A DNA stretch of 64,000 nucleotides from the NCBI GenBank assembly GCA_026390595.1, contig JAPLFQ010000019.1, positions 105,860 to 169,859 on the forward strand. The letters are read 5' to 3'. A program made the translations under genes and the position numbers. Shown here piece by piece: positions 1-9,358 of this stretch. The stretch is from Ignavibacteriales bacterium (GTDB taxonomy: Bacteria > Bacteroidota > Ignavibacteria > UBA10030). Each line of letters begins with the position of its first letter. Position 1 is the stretch's first letter. The notes under the pieces were generated by a model. The model was not told the origin of the DNA and ran no database searches. It saw nothing but the letters and a program-made list of their open reading frames with translations.

Positions 1-2
1 CA

Positions 3-2045
3 TTTGCAGTAACCACCGGGACTTCGGGCAACACGGTGTTTGCCGGCACAGGGGCGGGCGTCTTCGTCTCGACAAACGATGGAATCAGTTGGTCATCTGC
101 AAGCTCAGGACTGACGAACACGACGGTCCTGGCACTCGCGACGATGCCTGCAAGCGGCAGTTCCGGCACAAACCTGTTCGCGGGCACCATGGGGGGCGTC
201 TTCATTTCCTCAAACAACGGCGCAACGTGGAATGCCGCGAATTCCGGTTTAGCAAGCCTCTCCGTTATGTGCCTTGCAGTGAGCGGCACGAACCTGTTCG
301 CTGGGACGTACGATGGTGGGGTCTTTCTTTCATCCGACCATGGCAGGAGTTGGGTGCCGACGAGTGTCGGGCTGCCGAACAAACCGATCAACGTGCTTGC
401 CGTTATTCCCAACAGTTCAGAGGGTGCGAACCTGTTTGCCGGAACTGAAGGGAGCGGCGTGTATCGCTCCACAAATAATGCCACGTCATGGTCAGCCGCC
501 GGGCTGGCTACACAACAAATTTGGGCATTTGGAGTGAGCGGAACGAACCTGTTCGTTGGGGATAATTTCGGGATTTGGTATACCACTGACAACGGCGCGG
601 TGTGGCGGACAGCCTCGACTGGACTCACGAATGTGAAGGTCATAAGCTTTGGCATAATAGGCTCGGACATCGTGACCGGGACAATAGGAGGCGGCGTATT
701 CCGCAGAGGTCTGTATGAAATGATCCCGCGCCCTTGTGCGTGGACCGCACAGATTTCGCCACTTGGATACACGGCTCTCGGTCAGATCCAATTCGTGAGT
801 CCAACAGAAGGTTGGGTCGTGATGGGTAACGGAAAACTGCTTCACACGACGAATTCCGGATCGGCTTGGTCAACCGTCAATGTGGCCGGGACAGATACTG
901 TTTGGTTCAACACCGACAACCTCAGAGCGTTGTCCCCTATGTCGTTTACCTCGCCCTCGACGGGTTGGGTGATTGGAACACTCGGGACATCGCAACAATC
1001 GCGCGGGCCGGTGCTCTTCAAGACGACCGATGGGGGATCGATTTGGGTAAAACAGTCCATTGCGGGATGGAGCACTGCATTTGGAACGCAGTTCGTTGAC
1101 GCGACACACGGGTGGGTCGAAGTGCTGACCGGGATTCAATCGAGTTTCACCTACGCGATCCTACGAACGACCGATGGGGGGAACCAGTGGACGACTGCTT
1201 ACACCTCGAATACCTCTTTGCTCGCACCCCATTTCATCGATGCAAATATCGGCTGGGGCATTGTTGGTATTCCTGGCGGCACCGGCTCTTCCATCGTTCG
1301 TACCTCGAATGGTGGGACAACTTGGACTGAGCAACGTTCTGACAATACGGCTGGCAGTCTCAATCGCGTACAATTTGTGGATGCTAACAATGGATGGGTC
1401 ATCGGCGATTCTGCCAAGATATTCAAGACCACGAACGGCGGGAACATGTGGACACAACTCACGAACGCCCCGATAGACCGTTCGACCAAGCTCAAGTCAA
1501 TGTACTTCCTGAACGCCAACTGCGGCTGGATCGCAGGCCAAGTTGCGTCGGGCGCGATTCCAACGTATTTGCTGCATACGACGAATGGCGGCGCCACTTG
1601 GACGATTGATGGCGGCAGCCTGTGGTCCCCGCCGAACAATCCACCGTTCGAAGCCAGTATAATGGGTCTTTGCTTTGTCGACGCAAACACCGGTTGGATG
1701 AGCACGTATCACGGCGATCTTGTGAAGACGACGTCGGGGGGTGTTATCACTTCCGTCCGGCTGGAATCAAAAACAGAGACTTCGCAATCCTTTGTGCTGG
1801 AGCAGAATTACCCGAATCCGTTCAATCCGAGTACGACAATTCGCTATGAACTCTCCGAGCCAACATATGTCTCGCTGAGCATCTATAATATGCTTGGACA
1901 GCTTGTCTCGACACTCGTGGATGAGAGAAAGGGGCCGGGCTGTTACCAAGTCCAGTGGACCACGAGAGTTCCGAGCGGCATCTATCTTTGCCAGCTTCGA
2001 GCTGGATGTCTCGTGGCGACAAAAAAGATGATTGTGGTCAAGTAG
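3..2045 (+). CDS. T9SS-secreted BNR/YCF48-type beta-propeller protein (5' end outside window)
   Basis: The reading frame is open to the left edge of the window and the residues before the first GTG at 36 already fit the repeat, so the gene is 5'-truncated here. The first 225 or so residues are repeats of the form NLFAGTxGGVFxSTNxGxSW, the Asp-box-like repeat of BNR/sortilin propellers. Residues about 245-560 switch to a YCF48-like repeat (GWVxG...LxKTTDGGxxW). The last 80 residues are a T9SS type A sorting domain with NYPNPFNPSTTIRYEL, NMLGQ and a final KKMIVVK. Such proteins are exported by Sec, then carried over the outer membrane by T9SS and anchored or released. The biological role is unknown. 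A paralogue follows 30 bp downstream, which suggests tandem duplication. Confidence 0.85.
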   Translation, partial: FAVTTGTSGNTVFAGTGAGVFVSTNDGISWSSASSGLTNTTVLALATMPASGSSGTNLFAGTMGGVFISSNNGATWNAANSGLASLSVMCLAVSGTNLFAGTYDGGVFLSSDHGRSWVPTSVGLPNKPINVLAVIPNSSEGANLFAGTEGSGVYRSTNNATSWSAAGLATQQIWAFGVSGTNLFVGDNFGIWYTTDNGAVWRTASTGLTNVKVISFGIIGSDIVTGTIGGGVFRRGLYEMIPRPCAWTAQISPLGYTALGQIQFVSPTEGWVVMGNGKLLHTTNSGSAWSTVNVAGTDTVWFNTDNLRALSPMSFTSPSTGWVIGTLGTSQQSRGPVLFKTTDGGSIWVKQSIAGWSTAFGTQFVDATHGWVEVLTGIQSSFTYAILRTTDGGNQWTTAYTSNTSLLAPHFIDANIGWGIVGIPGGTGSSIVRTSNGGTTWTEQRSDNTAGSLNRVQFVDANNGWVIGDSAKIFKTTNGGNMWTQLTNAPIDRSTKLKSMYFLNANCGWIAGQVASGAIPTYLLHTTNGGATWTIDGGSLWSPPNNPPFEASIMGLCFVDANTGWMSTYHGDLVKTTSGGVITSVRLESKTETSQSFVLEQNYPNPFNPSTTIRYELSEPTYVSLSIYNMLGQLVSTLVDERKGPGCYQVQWTTRVPSGIYLCQLRAGCLVATKKMIVVK

Positions 2046-2075
2046 ATCGATCAGCACTTCGGAAGGAGAACGAGC

Positions 2076-4187
2076 GTGAAACAATTATCATACCTTCTCG
2101 CCGTGATGGTTTCCATCTTGATCAGCAGAGACTCAACGTTCGCACAATGGGTTCGAACCAACCAACTCTGTGGTGGTTACTTCACGTCTTTTGCCGCTTC
2201 CGGTGCAGCGGTGTTCGCTGGTGCCTACGGCGGCGGGATCTTCCTCTCAACAAATGACGGGGCCAATTGGAAGAAGCTCAATCTCGCTGACGGAACCTGG
2301 ACTAACGGGCTCGTGGCTGCGCTTGACGGATCAGGGGGGACAGATATCTTCGTTGCCGCCACTTGGGGGGCGGTCGGTGAACCCTGCGGCGTCATACGCT
2401 CTACCGACTTCGGCCAAACATGGTTTGAGGTAAATTCAGGACTGACCAATCTCTTTCTGACCTCGCTGGCAGTGTCCGTCGGCGATGACGGAAGCAAGAA
2501 CCTCTTTGCAGGGACATGGGGAGGCGGCGTCTTTAGGTCAACAAACAACGGGGCAAGGTGGAATCCAGTCAATACTGGTCTACATGGACTGAATGTGAAG
2601 GCGCTTGCGGTGGCTGGCTCTACTCTTCTTGCGGGTACCGATCATGGTGCATTTTTGTCGGTGAACAACGGTTCACTGTGGACTCAAGTGAATTCGGGTT
2701 TGCCAGACACCAATTTGTCCTGTGCAGCAATCTCTTCAGTCGAAACCGGCGGTAAGATTCTGTTCGTAGGCTCGTACAAATCAGGTGCCTTCAGGTCGTC
2801 TGACACAGGCGCAAGTTGGGTGCCAGCCAATGACGGCCTGAACAACCTCCATGTGTATGCTCTCACCCCTTCACCGGTGGGGACAGGAAATCCATGCATA
2901 CTCGCCGGCACAAATGGCGGCGGAATCTATCGTTCCACAAACAATGGTGTTGGCTGGGTGCCCGTGAATACGGGACTGACATTTCCCTATATCCAGGGAC
3001 TTGCGATTATAGCGGACGGCAATGGAGGACGCAAGTTCTTTGCCGGCACGTGGGGAAGCGGAGTCTTCGTCTCTTCTGATGAGGGGTCCAGCTGGACGAT
3101 TGCAAACTCGGGACTGGTGTGCAGGTCCGTGAATGCCCTTGCAGCGTTTGATTCAAAGGTCTTTGCCGGTACGAATGGTTGCGGGGCTTTTCTCTCGACA
3201 GACGGCGGCGCAACATGGAATCAGAACAACGTCGGCATGAAATTCCCCAACGTGTACGCTCTTGCGGTCGTGGCAAATGAACAAGGGGGGACACACCTCG
3301 TGGCCGGTGCGGGGGGCATCTACATCTCCAGCAACGGCGGCGCAACATGGAAGGCCGCGAATATGGCTGTGGGGGACGTGCACGCGTTCGCTGTCTCGCA
3401 AGTCGGTAATGAATCGCCTACAATCTTTGCGGGAAATAATGCACTGGACTTGCATCAGGTGCAGGTGATCGCATCGACGGACAGAGGAATGACCTGGAGG
3501 CAGCAAGGGACAAACATCAATGCATCCCGCCTGAACGCGCTGGTCACATACGAAGCGAACCTCCTTGTCGGAACAGACAACCGGGGGGTTCTTCTCACGA
3601 CCGACGGCGGAATGACTTGGATCCCTCGAAACAACGGACTGATGGATTCTTCTGTCAGCGCTCTTACGATCTCGACCGGCTCAGCAGGCGCTGTCAATGT
3701 CATCGCCGCTACAGGTCATGGGCTGTTTCGTTCTACAGATTTCGGGATGCAATGGACTTTGGTCAGCGGCGATGCCGTGAGCACTCAAATCCAGGCTCTC
3801 GCGGTTAGCAGACAGAACATGTTCGCAGGGGTCTCTTCAACGGTCTGGAAACGTCCGCTCTCCGAAGTCGTCACAGCTGTCGAGGACATCCGCGCGGGCG
3901 ATCTGAAATCGTTTTCACTGAGTCAGAACTATCCGAACCCCTTCAATCCGGCAACTAGGATTCCCTACCAACTTGGCTCGAATAGCCAGGTCGTGCTCAA
4001 GATCTACGATATGTTAGGAAGGGTAGTGGCAACATTCGTGAACGGGATTGAGCACTCCGGAACTCACGCAGTATGTTGGGATGCGTCAACAATGCCTACC
4101 GGGGTGTATTTCTATCGCTTCGAAGCTTACCCGACAAACGGGAACAGCGCTGTTGTCGAGACGAAACGAATGGTGTTGCTCAGATGA
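2076..4187 (+). CDS. T9SS-secreted BNR-repeat beta-propeller protein
   Basis: This 703-residue protein starts at a GTG preceded by GGAAGGAG. It opens with a Sec signal peptide ending near TFAQW. The body consists of about a dozen repeats with LFAGTWGGGVFRSTNNGxxW-type units, as in sortilin/BNR propellers, alternating with NSGL turn motifs. The last 85 residues are a T9SS type A sorting domain (QNYPNPFNPATRIPY, DMLGRVVATF, final KRMVLLR). It closely resembles the preceding gene in its first repeat class but lacks the YCF48-like half. No catalytic residues are recognisable, and an adhesion or carbohydrate-binding role would be a guess. Confidence 0.87.
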   Translation: MKQLSYLLAVMVSILISRDSTFAQWVRTNQLCGGYFTSFAASGAAVFAGAYGGGIFLSTNDGANWKKLNLADGTWTNGLVAALDGSGGTDIFVAATWGAVGEPCGVIRSTDFGQTWFEVNSGLTNLFLTSLAVSVGDDGSKNLFAGTWGGGVFRSTNNGARWNPVNTGLHGLNVKALAVAGSTLLAGTDHGAFLSVNNGSLWTQVNSGLPDTNLSCAAISSVETGGKILFVGSYKSGAFRSSDTGASWVPANDGLNNLHVYALTPSPVGTGNPCILAGTNGGGIYRSTNNGVGWVPVNTGLTFPYIQGLAIIADGNGGRKFFAGTWGSGVFVSSDEGSSWTIANSGLVCRSVNALAAFDSKVFAGTNGCGAFLSTDGGATWNQNNVGMKFPNVYALAVVANEQGGTHLVAGAGGIYISSNGGATWKAANMAVGDVHAFAVSQVGNESPTIFAGNNALDLHQVQVIASTDRGMTWRQQGTNINASRLNALVTYEANLLVGTDNRGVLLTTDGGMTWIPRNNGLMDSSVSALTISTGSAGAVNVIAATGHGLFRSTDFGMQWTLVSGDAVSTQIQALAVSRQNMFAGVSSTVWKRPLSEVVTAVEDIRAGDLKSFSLSQNYPNPFNPATRIPYQLGSNSQVVLKIYDMLGRVVATFVNGIEHSGTHAVCWDASTMPTGVYFYRFEAYPTNGNSAVVETKRMVLLR

Positions 4188-4227
4188 TACTCGACATGAT
4201 GGTTCATCGCTCTAGGAGAGACTCATA

Positions 4228-6690
4228 ATGACTCACAGGCTTATCGGGCGGTCGTTGTCACTCTTGCTGCCTCTTGTTCTGATATGCCCCAGGCTTTCAG
4301 GCCAAGGTAACTCATTCGACTACAAGAAGATTATTTTTGGAACGTCATCCACCCTCAACCTCACTGTCGAATCCGTCGATACGATTACCGGCGCCGCGAG
4401 AGTGAACGGTGTCGATAGTCAGGCGCCCACCACACCCTTTACGTGGAACTGGGGTGATGGAATGACGACGAGTGGCTTCTTCCCTCAAACACACACCTAC
4501 TCGAATGTTTCGAAGAATTACTTCCTCACGGTTACCGCCCATTATTCCGGCGGGAAGCAAGATTCATGCATTCTCCTCATGCGGTTCGTCGGACCGACGG
4601 TGTCGCCTATTGCGCTTTCGCCTGATATCGCTGTCCGGATTCCGGTCAATCCTGTCACACTCGGTACACGCTTGTACACGCCCCCTCGCCTTGGAGGATT
4701 CGCCGACAGATTCTTTACTACACTGTCGCGATCGACCGTCGAGTATATCGCTTCGGCTGTATCGTCCATCGAAAAGGATTTTGTAAACGACAACATCTAT
4801 CTGGTGGACTCAAAATTCGAACAGTTGATGCTCAGGGACTCCGCGTTCCAAGGTGCCTATAGCCTCTGGTACACGAATCCCGTCGCATTTGGTGTTGGCG
4901 ATGCCTTCATGCAAGGTCATATTGGGTGGACAGCGCTCTTTCATGAGATGGGCCACAACTACACCCTGAATTGTCCGGCCAATTATTACTATGGTGGACG
5001 CATCGACGGAAACGCGAATGCGATCTATTCTGAGACCATGGCACAGGTCTATGCATACGCCGCCGGTTATGAGCTTGTTAATCACTCTCGATTCTACGGC
5101 CTGAGCGATGACCTTGCGTGGGAGATTGGCGCCGATCTCACCGGTTTCATGATGTGGTCTCGCGACAACTACAACACCTACATCAGTGGAGGGAAGAAAT
5201 TCACGTCATGGAATGATCCGGTCACCCAGGAGGATGATGCTCTGCCCACCTTCAGCACGATCGCGTTTGAATTCTGCAGGCAAGCGGAGACTGAGGAAAA
5301 GGGATATCGAGTACCCCTCAAACGTATGACCGGGCTCCTTCAAGGCTTCAATCCATCGTGGTGGCAGAAGTTTGACCAGGGCCATAACACAGCAGCCGCT
5401 GATACTTTCCGGTCAACCCTTCTGGTGACGGCCATGTCGTATGGCTTCGCCAAAGACCTCCGTGCCGATTTCAGGAACCTGAAGTTTCCCATCAGCGACC
5501 AGATCTACAACGACTTATATGCGTCCGTTACCGGAGTCCCTTCGGCCCCCTTCTTGATTGGTCCCGCGGACCGTGCGCAAGGGATTTCCATTCCGGTGGC
5601 CCTCTCCTGGCAATCTGTTCCCGGTGCCGGATTGAACCATCTGCAGGTATCAGAAAGTCCTTTCTTCGCGACTCTCATCGTCAATGACTCCACCTTGGCG
5701 AACGCCTCAAAGCAGGTGGGGTTGCTTTCAGAAGGGGCGACGTACCACTGGCGCGTCAGAGCGAAGAATTCTTACGGCTTCGGCGGTTGGTCAGATGTGC
5801 GCTCCTTTGTGACACTCAAGGCCCAACCGATTCCTCCGTTATTGTCTCAACCTGCCAACGGGAGTGCCGGTGTTGCGATGACTCTCACATTCAGTTGGGG
5901 GGCGGTGACAGGCGCTTCGAAGTACCGTCTTCAAATCTCCCTTTCATCTCTCTTCAATCCTCTGGTGCTGGATGATTCGACGCTGATCGGGGTCTCACGT
6001 CAGGTTGGTCCTCTCCTGAACGGCGCCATGTACTATTGGAGAGTTTGCGGTTTCAACGCGAGTGGTTGGAGCCAGTTCTCGCCTGTCTGGAGTTTTACCA
6101 CGTTGGCCGCACCTTCGGCATCAACCTTGATCGAGCCTATCGACAGCGCACGAAATGTACCCATGAGTCCCACGCTGAGTTGGAGTCCCTGTGAAGGTGC
6201 GATCATCTACCAACTTCAGGTCTCCTCCAGGTTTACGTTCAGTGCCAATGTAATTGATGACACAACACTCACCACGACGACTCGGGTTGTCGGCCCTTTG
6301 AGTCCGGCAACAACGTATTACTGGAGAGTGCGTGGTCGGAACGCCGCTGGCTACGGCCCCTATAGCACGATAAGACACTTCATCACGGTTGTGTCGACAT
6401 CATTGGAGCAACTTGGTGGCGCAGTGCCAACAACGTTTGCCTTGCACCCGAACTTCCCGAACCCGTTCAATCCAAGCACCACGATTCGCTATCAAACTCC
6501 TCTCGACGGTCCAGTCCTTCTCAAGGTATACAACGTGCTAGGCGAAGAAATCGCAACCATTGTCTCAGGGATTCAAAAGGCTGGATTCTATCAGGTGCAG
6601 TGGACACCGCAATTGCCAAGCGGTGCGTATTTCTATCGGTTGCTGGCAGGGATCTACATCGAATCGCGGAAAATGATACTTGTGAAATAG
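4228..6690 (+). CDS. T9SS-secreted M60-like metallopeptidase with PKD and Fn3 modules
   Basis: The 820-residue product has a signal peptide (start ATG after AGGAGAG), then a PKD-like segment at about residues 60-115 with WNWGDG. A zincin motif HEMGH lies at residues 239-243, with a candidate third ligand Glu269 in YSETMAQ. The HExxH-25-E spacing fits the M60 (enhancin-like) gluzincin pattern. Three fibronectin-III-like repeats follow at about 435-725, each with a YxWRVR motif. The C-terminus is a T9SS sorting domain (NFPNPFNPSTTIRYQ...RKMILVK). M60-like enzymes act on glycoproteins such as mucins, but substrate specificity is not readable here. The peptidase family call is from the motif and domain order, not from a profile search. 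Confidence 0.78.
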   Translation: MTHRLIGRSLSLLLPLVLICPRLSGQGNSFDYKKIIFGTSSTLNLTVESVDTITGAARVNGVDSQAPTTPFTWNWGDGMTTSGFFPQTHTYSNVSKNYFLTVTAHYSGGKQDSCILLMRFVGPTVSPIALSPDIAVRIPVNPVTLGTRLYTPPRLGGFADRFFTTLSRSTVEYIASAVSSIEKDFVNDNIYLVDSKFEQLMLRDSAFQGAYSLWYTNPVAFGVGDAFMQGHIGWTALFHEMGHNYTLNCPANYYYGGRIDGNANAIYSETMAQVYAYAAGYELVNHSRFYGLSDDLAWEIGADLTGFMMWSRDNYNTYISGGKKFTSWNDPVTQEDDALPTFSTIAFEFCRQAETEEKGYRVPLKRMTGLLQGFNPSWWQKFDQGHNTAAADTFRSTLLVTAMSYGFAKDLRADFRNLKFPISDQIYNDLYASVTGVPSAPFLIGPADRAQGISIPVALSWQSVPGAGLNHLQVSESPFFATLIVNDSTLANASKQVGLLSEGATYHWRVRAKNSYGFGGWSDVRSFVTLKAQPIPPLLSQPANGSAGVAMTLTFSWGAVTGASKYRLQISLSSLFNPLVLDDSTLIGVSRQVGPLLNGAMYYWRVCGFNASGWSQFSPVWSFTTLAAPSASTLIEPIDSARNVPMSPTLSWSPCEGAIIYQLQVSSRFTFSANVIDDTTLTTTTRVVGPLSPATTYYWRVRGRNAAGYGPYSTIRHFITVVSTSLEQLGGAVPTTFALHPNFPNPFNPSTTIRYQTPLDGPVLLKVYNVLGEEIATIVSGIQKAGFYQVQWTPQLPSGAYFYRLLAGIYIESRKMILVK

Positions 6691-6726
6691 AACCAAAGGA
6701 ATAGTTGTTTCAGGTGTTCCAAGAGC

Positions 6727-6758
6727 GCGAGTCCCAATCCGGTAGGGTTGGGACTCGC
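6727..6758 (+). terminator. Hairpin terminator after the metallopeptidase gene
   Basis: An 11-bp perfect inverted repeat (GCGAGTCCCAA / TTGGGACTCGC) encloses a 10-nt loop, 37 nt after the stop codon. There is no T-tract, so it may act by another route or only protect the transcript end. Confidence 0.5.
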
Positions 6759-6854
6759 CGTCTATAATGTGGCGCCTGCTGACCAGGAAGGCCTTCTTGG
6801 AATTCCTCAATTTAACGGGGATTCCTGACATCCTACTTGACCCAAATTTCTTAT

Positions 6855-6883
6855 TTGACTTTCAAACACTGTATTCGTATAAT
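6855..6883 (+). promoter_or_regulatory. Near-consensus -35/-10 promoter upstream of sppA
   Basis: TTGACT at 6855-6860 and TATAAT at 6878-6883 are separated by exactly 17 bp, matching the classical sigma-70 consensus except for one base in the -35 box. It lies 85 bp upstream of the sppA start and downstream of the preceding terminator hairpin, so it probably drives the sppA-HU-TPR-mS38-like operon. Confidence 0.7.
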
Positions 6884-6968
6884 CTTAAGTATATCAATAA
6901 CTTATGCGACCCGACGTGGTGGGAGCTGTAGCCTCTAACTTCGGGGCGTAATCGAGATCCGCAGAGAG

Positions 6969-7871
6969 ATGTCAAACACGGCGAAGTGGATATTAGGCAT
7001 CACCGTATTCATCCTGGCAATGGGAGGTCTTTTTCTCATTTCCATCGTCACCCTCATTTTCAGCGCGCCGGATGATGAGTCTGCGAGCACGTCGGGTGAG
7101 CGCGTCGCCGTCGTGGAATTGGCAGAACCGATCATTGATTCGCAGGATATCGTCCGGCAGTTCAAAAAGTATCGCGAGAACCGGTCGGTGAAGGCCATCG
7201 TGTTCCGCGTAGATTCCCCCGGAGGCGGCGTTTCAGCGAGCCAGGAAATCTACGAAGAAGTGAAGAAAACACGCCAGTCCGGCAAGCCGGTTGTCGTTTC
7301 CATGGGTTCGGTCGCTGCAAGTGGCGGCTACTACGTGTCATGCGGAGCCACCAAGATCATGGCGAATCCCGGCACGCTGACAGGGAGTATCGGCGTGATA
7401 TTCCAATTCCTTCACTTCGGCGAGCTCATGAACAAGATCGGAGTCGATGCCTCCACGTTTAAGACGGGAAAGTTCAAGGACATCGGTTCTCCGTATCGCA
7501 AGACCACTGTAGACGAAAAGAAGTTCTTTGATCAGCTGCTGGCGGACGTGTATGATCAGTTTGTGACAGTCGTGGCCACTGAACGCAAACTGGACCGCAA
7601 GATCGTCCTCGGGTACGCTGACGGACGTGTCTTCACCGGACGCCAGGCGCGTGAATACGGACTTGTCGACACACTCGGAACCTACGAAGACGCCGTGAGT
7701 ATCGCCGCGAAACTTGGTGAGATCAAGGGAAAACCAAAAGTTGTGAAAGAGCGGAAGATCAGGTCGTTCATGGAAAGGTTGATGGGGGAGACAATATCGG
7801 AGCTGGCTTCCTTGAAACATGAACTCTTGAACCAACCCGTGCTGCAATACAAGTTTACGTCACCGTACTAA
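6969..7871 (+). CDS. sppA: Signal peptide peptidase SppA (short form)
   Basis: SppA is a membrane-bound serine protease that degrades signal peptides left in the membrane. This 300-residue protein has one N-terminal membrane segment (about 7-31), then the ClpP-like fold with DSPGGGVSAS. The nucleophile is Ser118 in AASGGYY and the general base is Lys170 in KFKDIGSP. The 52-residue spacing between them equals that of the Ser/Lys dyad in the Bacillus SppA type. The length fits the short (36K) family rather than the tandem-domain enterobacterial form. It heads a tight co-directional cluster, with HU starting 18 nt after its stop. Confidence 0.92.
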   Translation: MSNTAKWILGITVFILAMGGLFLISIVTLIFSAPDDESASTSGERVAVVELAEPIIDSQDIVRQFKKYRENRSVKAIVFRVDSPGGGVSASQEIYEEVKKTRQSGKPVVVSMGSVAASGGYYVSCGATKIMANPGTLTGSIGVIFQFLHFGELMNKIGVDASTFKTGKFKDIGSPYRKTTVDEKKFFDQLLADVYDQFVTVVATERKLDRKIVLGYADGRVFTGRQAREYGLVDTLGTYEDAVSIAAKLGEIKGKPKVVKERKIRSFMERLMGETISELASLKHELLNQPVLQYKFTSPY

Positions 7872-7889
7872 CAACTCACAGGAGGCACC

Positions 7890-8186
7890 TTGACAAAAGC
7901 TGATATCGTAGATGTCATTGCAGCAGCCACGGGCCTGACGAAGGTCGAAACTGAAGCTGTGGTCGACGGATTCATTTCCACCGTCATCGATGCAATGAAG
8001 GCGGGAAAGAACATCGAGATCCGCGGTTTTGGCAGCTTCAAAGTCAAGAAACGGAAGGGGAGAATGGCCCGCAACCCGAGAACCGGCGAACAGGTGAAGG
8101 TTGAGGAGCACTACGTCCCGATATTCAAGGTTTCCAAAGACTTGAAGCATGTGGTCGACGAAAATCTGAAGAAAACGTTAGGATAG
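7890..8186 (+). CDS. hup: HU/IHF-family DNA-binding protein
   Basis: This 98-residue protein is a histone-like HU-type DNA-bending protein. The diagnostic HU segment GFGSFKVKKRKGRMARNPRT, followed by GEQVKV, covers the beta-arm that inserts into the DNA minor groove. The start is a TTG placed five bases after GGAGG; no better ATG exists upstream. It is cotranscribed with sppA (18-nt gap) and the next gene begins 6 nt after its stop. Whether it is an HU homodimer or an IHF-like subunit cannot be told from sequence alone. Confidence 0.93.
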   Translation: MTKADIVDVIAAATGLTKVETEAVVDGFISTVIDAMKAGKNIEIRGFGSFKVKKRKGRMARNPRTGEQVKVEEHYVPIFKVSKDLKHVVDENLKKTLG

Positions 8187-8192
8187 CCGAAG

Positions 8193-9068
8193 ATGAAGCC
8201 AAGGATTTCATGCGGGGAATGCGGCAAGTGGATAAAATTGGGTGATCAGAACTGCCCGCATTGTGGCAAGGTCGTTGATTGGTCAACCGAGCCACCTACC
8301 GCTGAGGCAGGCGAAATGTCGGGTGGTGTAAGATCCTGCAAGAGATGCGGTTCGGAAAATGCGGCGGATGCGACTTTCTGCGGCACTTGCGGAGCAAAGC
8401 TGCAGGGGGCGAGAAGGCATCAGTCTCAGTCCTCACACCAGTCGGCCAGGCAGGAAAAAGACCGGGGTTCGAAGAAACGGGAATCCCAGGCCGGCTCGCT
8501 GTTCTCCTGGAAAGTGATTTTCGGCTTCCTCGGACTTCTTCTGATTGTTGTTGTTGGAGTCGAATTGTTCTCGAAGAAGGAACAAGTTGCAGTTCAGGAG
8601 CAGTCTGCAGTTCCCCAGATGCCGGCGGCGAACATCCAACTCGCCGGTCAGATCTCCGAGTTGGAGAAAGTGCTCGCAGCCAATCCTGCCGATATGCAGA
8701 CTCTGCTCAAGCTTGCGAATATGAGCCACGACGGCCGGTTCTTCGATAAGGCCATCACGTACTACAAGCGCTACGTCGAGAAGAATGTCAAGGATGCGAA
8801 CGCCCGGGTCGATCTCGGTATCTGTTATTTCGAGAATGGGGACTTGGATGAGGCGCAAAAACAGATGCAAACGGCTCTGAAATACGATCCGAAGCACTTG
8901 CAGGCGCATTTCAACCTGGGGATCGTGAATCTCCGGGCACGACGGTTTGAAGAAGCAAACGCCTGGTTCAAGAAGACTATAGCTCTTGCTCCACCCAACA
9001 GTGAAATTGGTCAGCAGGCCAAGCAGTTTCTCGAACAACACTCTAGTCCACTCATTCAGAACAAATAA
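8193..9068 (+). CDS. Double zinc-ribbon, single-pass membrane TPR protein
   Basis: The 291-residue product begins with two zinc-ribbon modules: CGECG...CPHCG at about residues 8-24 and CKRCG...CGTCG at about 50-70. A basic, Ser/Gln-rich linker follows, then a single hydrophobic segment at about 107-126 and a C-terminal helical region with at least three TPR-like repeats (YYKRYVEKN, LGICYFENGDLDEA, FNLGIVNLRARRFEEA). The architecture suggests a membrane-anchored protein-interaction scaffold, with the zinc ribbons and the TPRs on opposite sides of the membrane. No enzymatic role is visible. It sits between HU and the mS38-like gene in one operon. Confidence 0.8.
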   Translation: MKPRISCGECGKWIKLGDQNCPHCGKVVDWSTEPPTAEAGEMSGGVRSCKRCGSENAADATFCGTCGAKLQGARRHQSQSSHQSARQEKDRGSKKRESQAGSLFSWKVIFGFLGLLLIVVVGVELFSKKEQVAVQEQSAVPQMPAANIQLAGQISELEKVLAANPADMQTLLKLANMSHDGRFFDKAITYYKRYVEKNVKDANARVDLGICYFENGDLDEAQKQMQTALKYDPKHLQAHFNLGIVNLRARRFEEANAWFKKTIALAPPNSEIGQQAKQFLEQHSSPLIQNK

Positions 9069-9079
9069 CGGAGGGCGCT

Positions 9080-9175
9080 ATGCCAAGCGGTAAAAAGCGC
9101 AAACGCCACAAGATGGCAACGCACAAGCGCAAGAAGCGCTTGCGAAAGATGCGTCATAAGAAGAAAAAGCGTTAA
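9080..9175 (+). CDS. Tiny basic AURKAIP1/COX24-type (mS38-like) ribosome-associated protein
   Basis: A 31-codon gene encodes MPSGKKRKRHKMATHKRK followed by more Lys/Arg and ends in MRHKKKKR. GGAGG precedes the ATG with good spacing, 11 nt after the TPR gene stop. The sequence matches the short basic proteins of Bacteroidota and relatives that share the COX24/AURKAIP1 C-terminal motif; AURKAIP1 is mitochondrial ribosomal protein mS38. The likely role is a small-subunit ribosomal protein binding rRNA, by homology. It is easily missed because of its size. Confidence 0.82.
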   Translation: MPSGKKRKRHKMATHKRKKRLRKMRHKKKKR

Positions 9176-9179
9176 GTCC

Positions 9180-9231
9180 CATTTTGGCCGGAGTTAGCGA
9201 GCGAAGCGAAGCTAACTCCGTTGCCAAAATG
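9180..9231 (+). terminator. Long double-stem hairpin closing the sppA operon
   Basis: Outer arms CATTTTGGC (9180-9188) and GCCAAAATG (9223-9231) pair perfectly. Inner arms CGGAGTTAGC (9189-9198) and GCTAACTCCG (9211-9220) also pair perfectly, with a two-base bulge between them. It begins 5 nt after the stop of the mS38-like gene. There is no T-tract, so it may be a factor-dependent terminator or a repeat-derived hairpin. Confidence 0.55.
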
Positions 9232-9358
9232 AGGATCCCGACTCTTCTCGTCGGGATCTGATCCAGTGCCCAAATGGGATGCCGACTTCCTTCGTCGGGA
9301 TCTGATCCAGCGCTAACTAAAATGATGATCCTGCAATTCTTCCTGCGGGATCTGGGTC
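9224..9358. repeat. Three imperfect ~43-bp hairpin repeats
   Basis: Copies start near 9224, 9270 and 9313. Each runs from an AAAATGA-like start through a small stem-loop (CCGACTCTTCTCGTCGG in the first, CCGACTTCCTTCGTCGG in the second, CCTGCAATTCTTCCTGCGG in the third) to GGATCTGATCCAG or a variant. Loops keep a CTTC-like core while arms differ between copies. No coding potential is evident. Confidence 0.6.
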
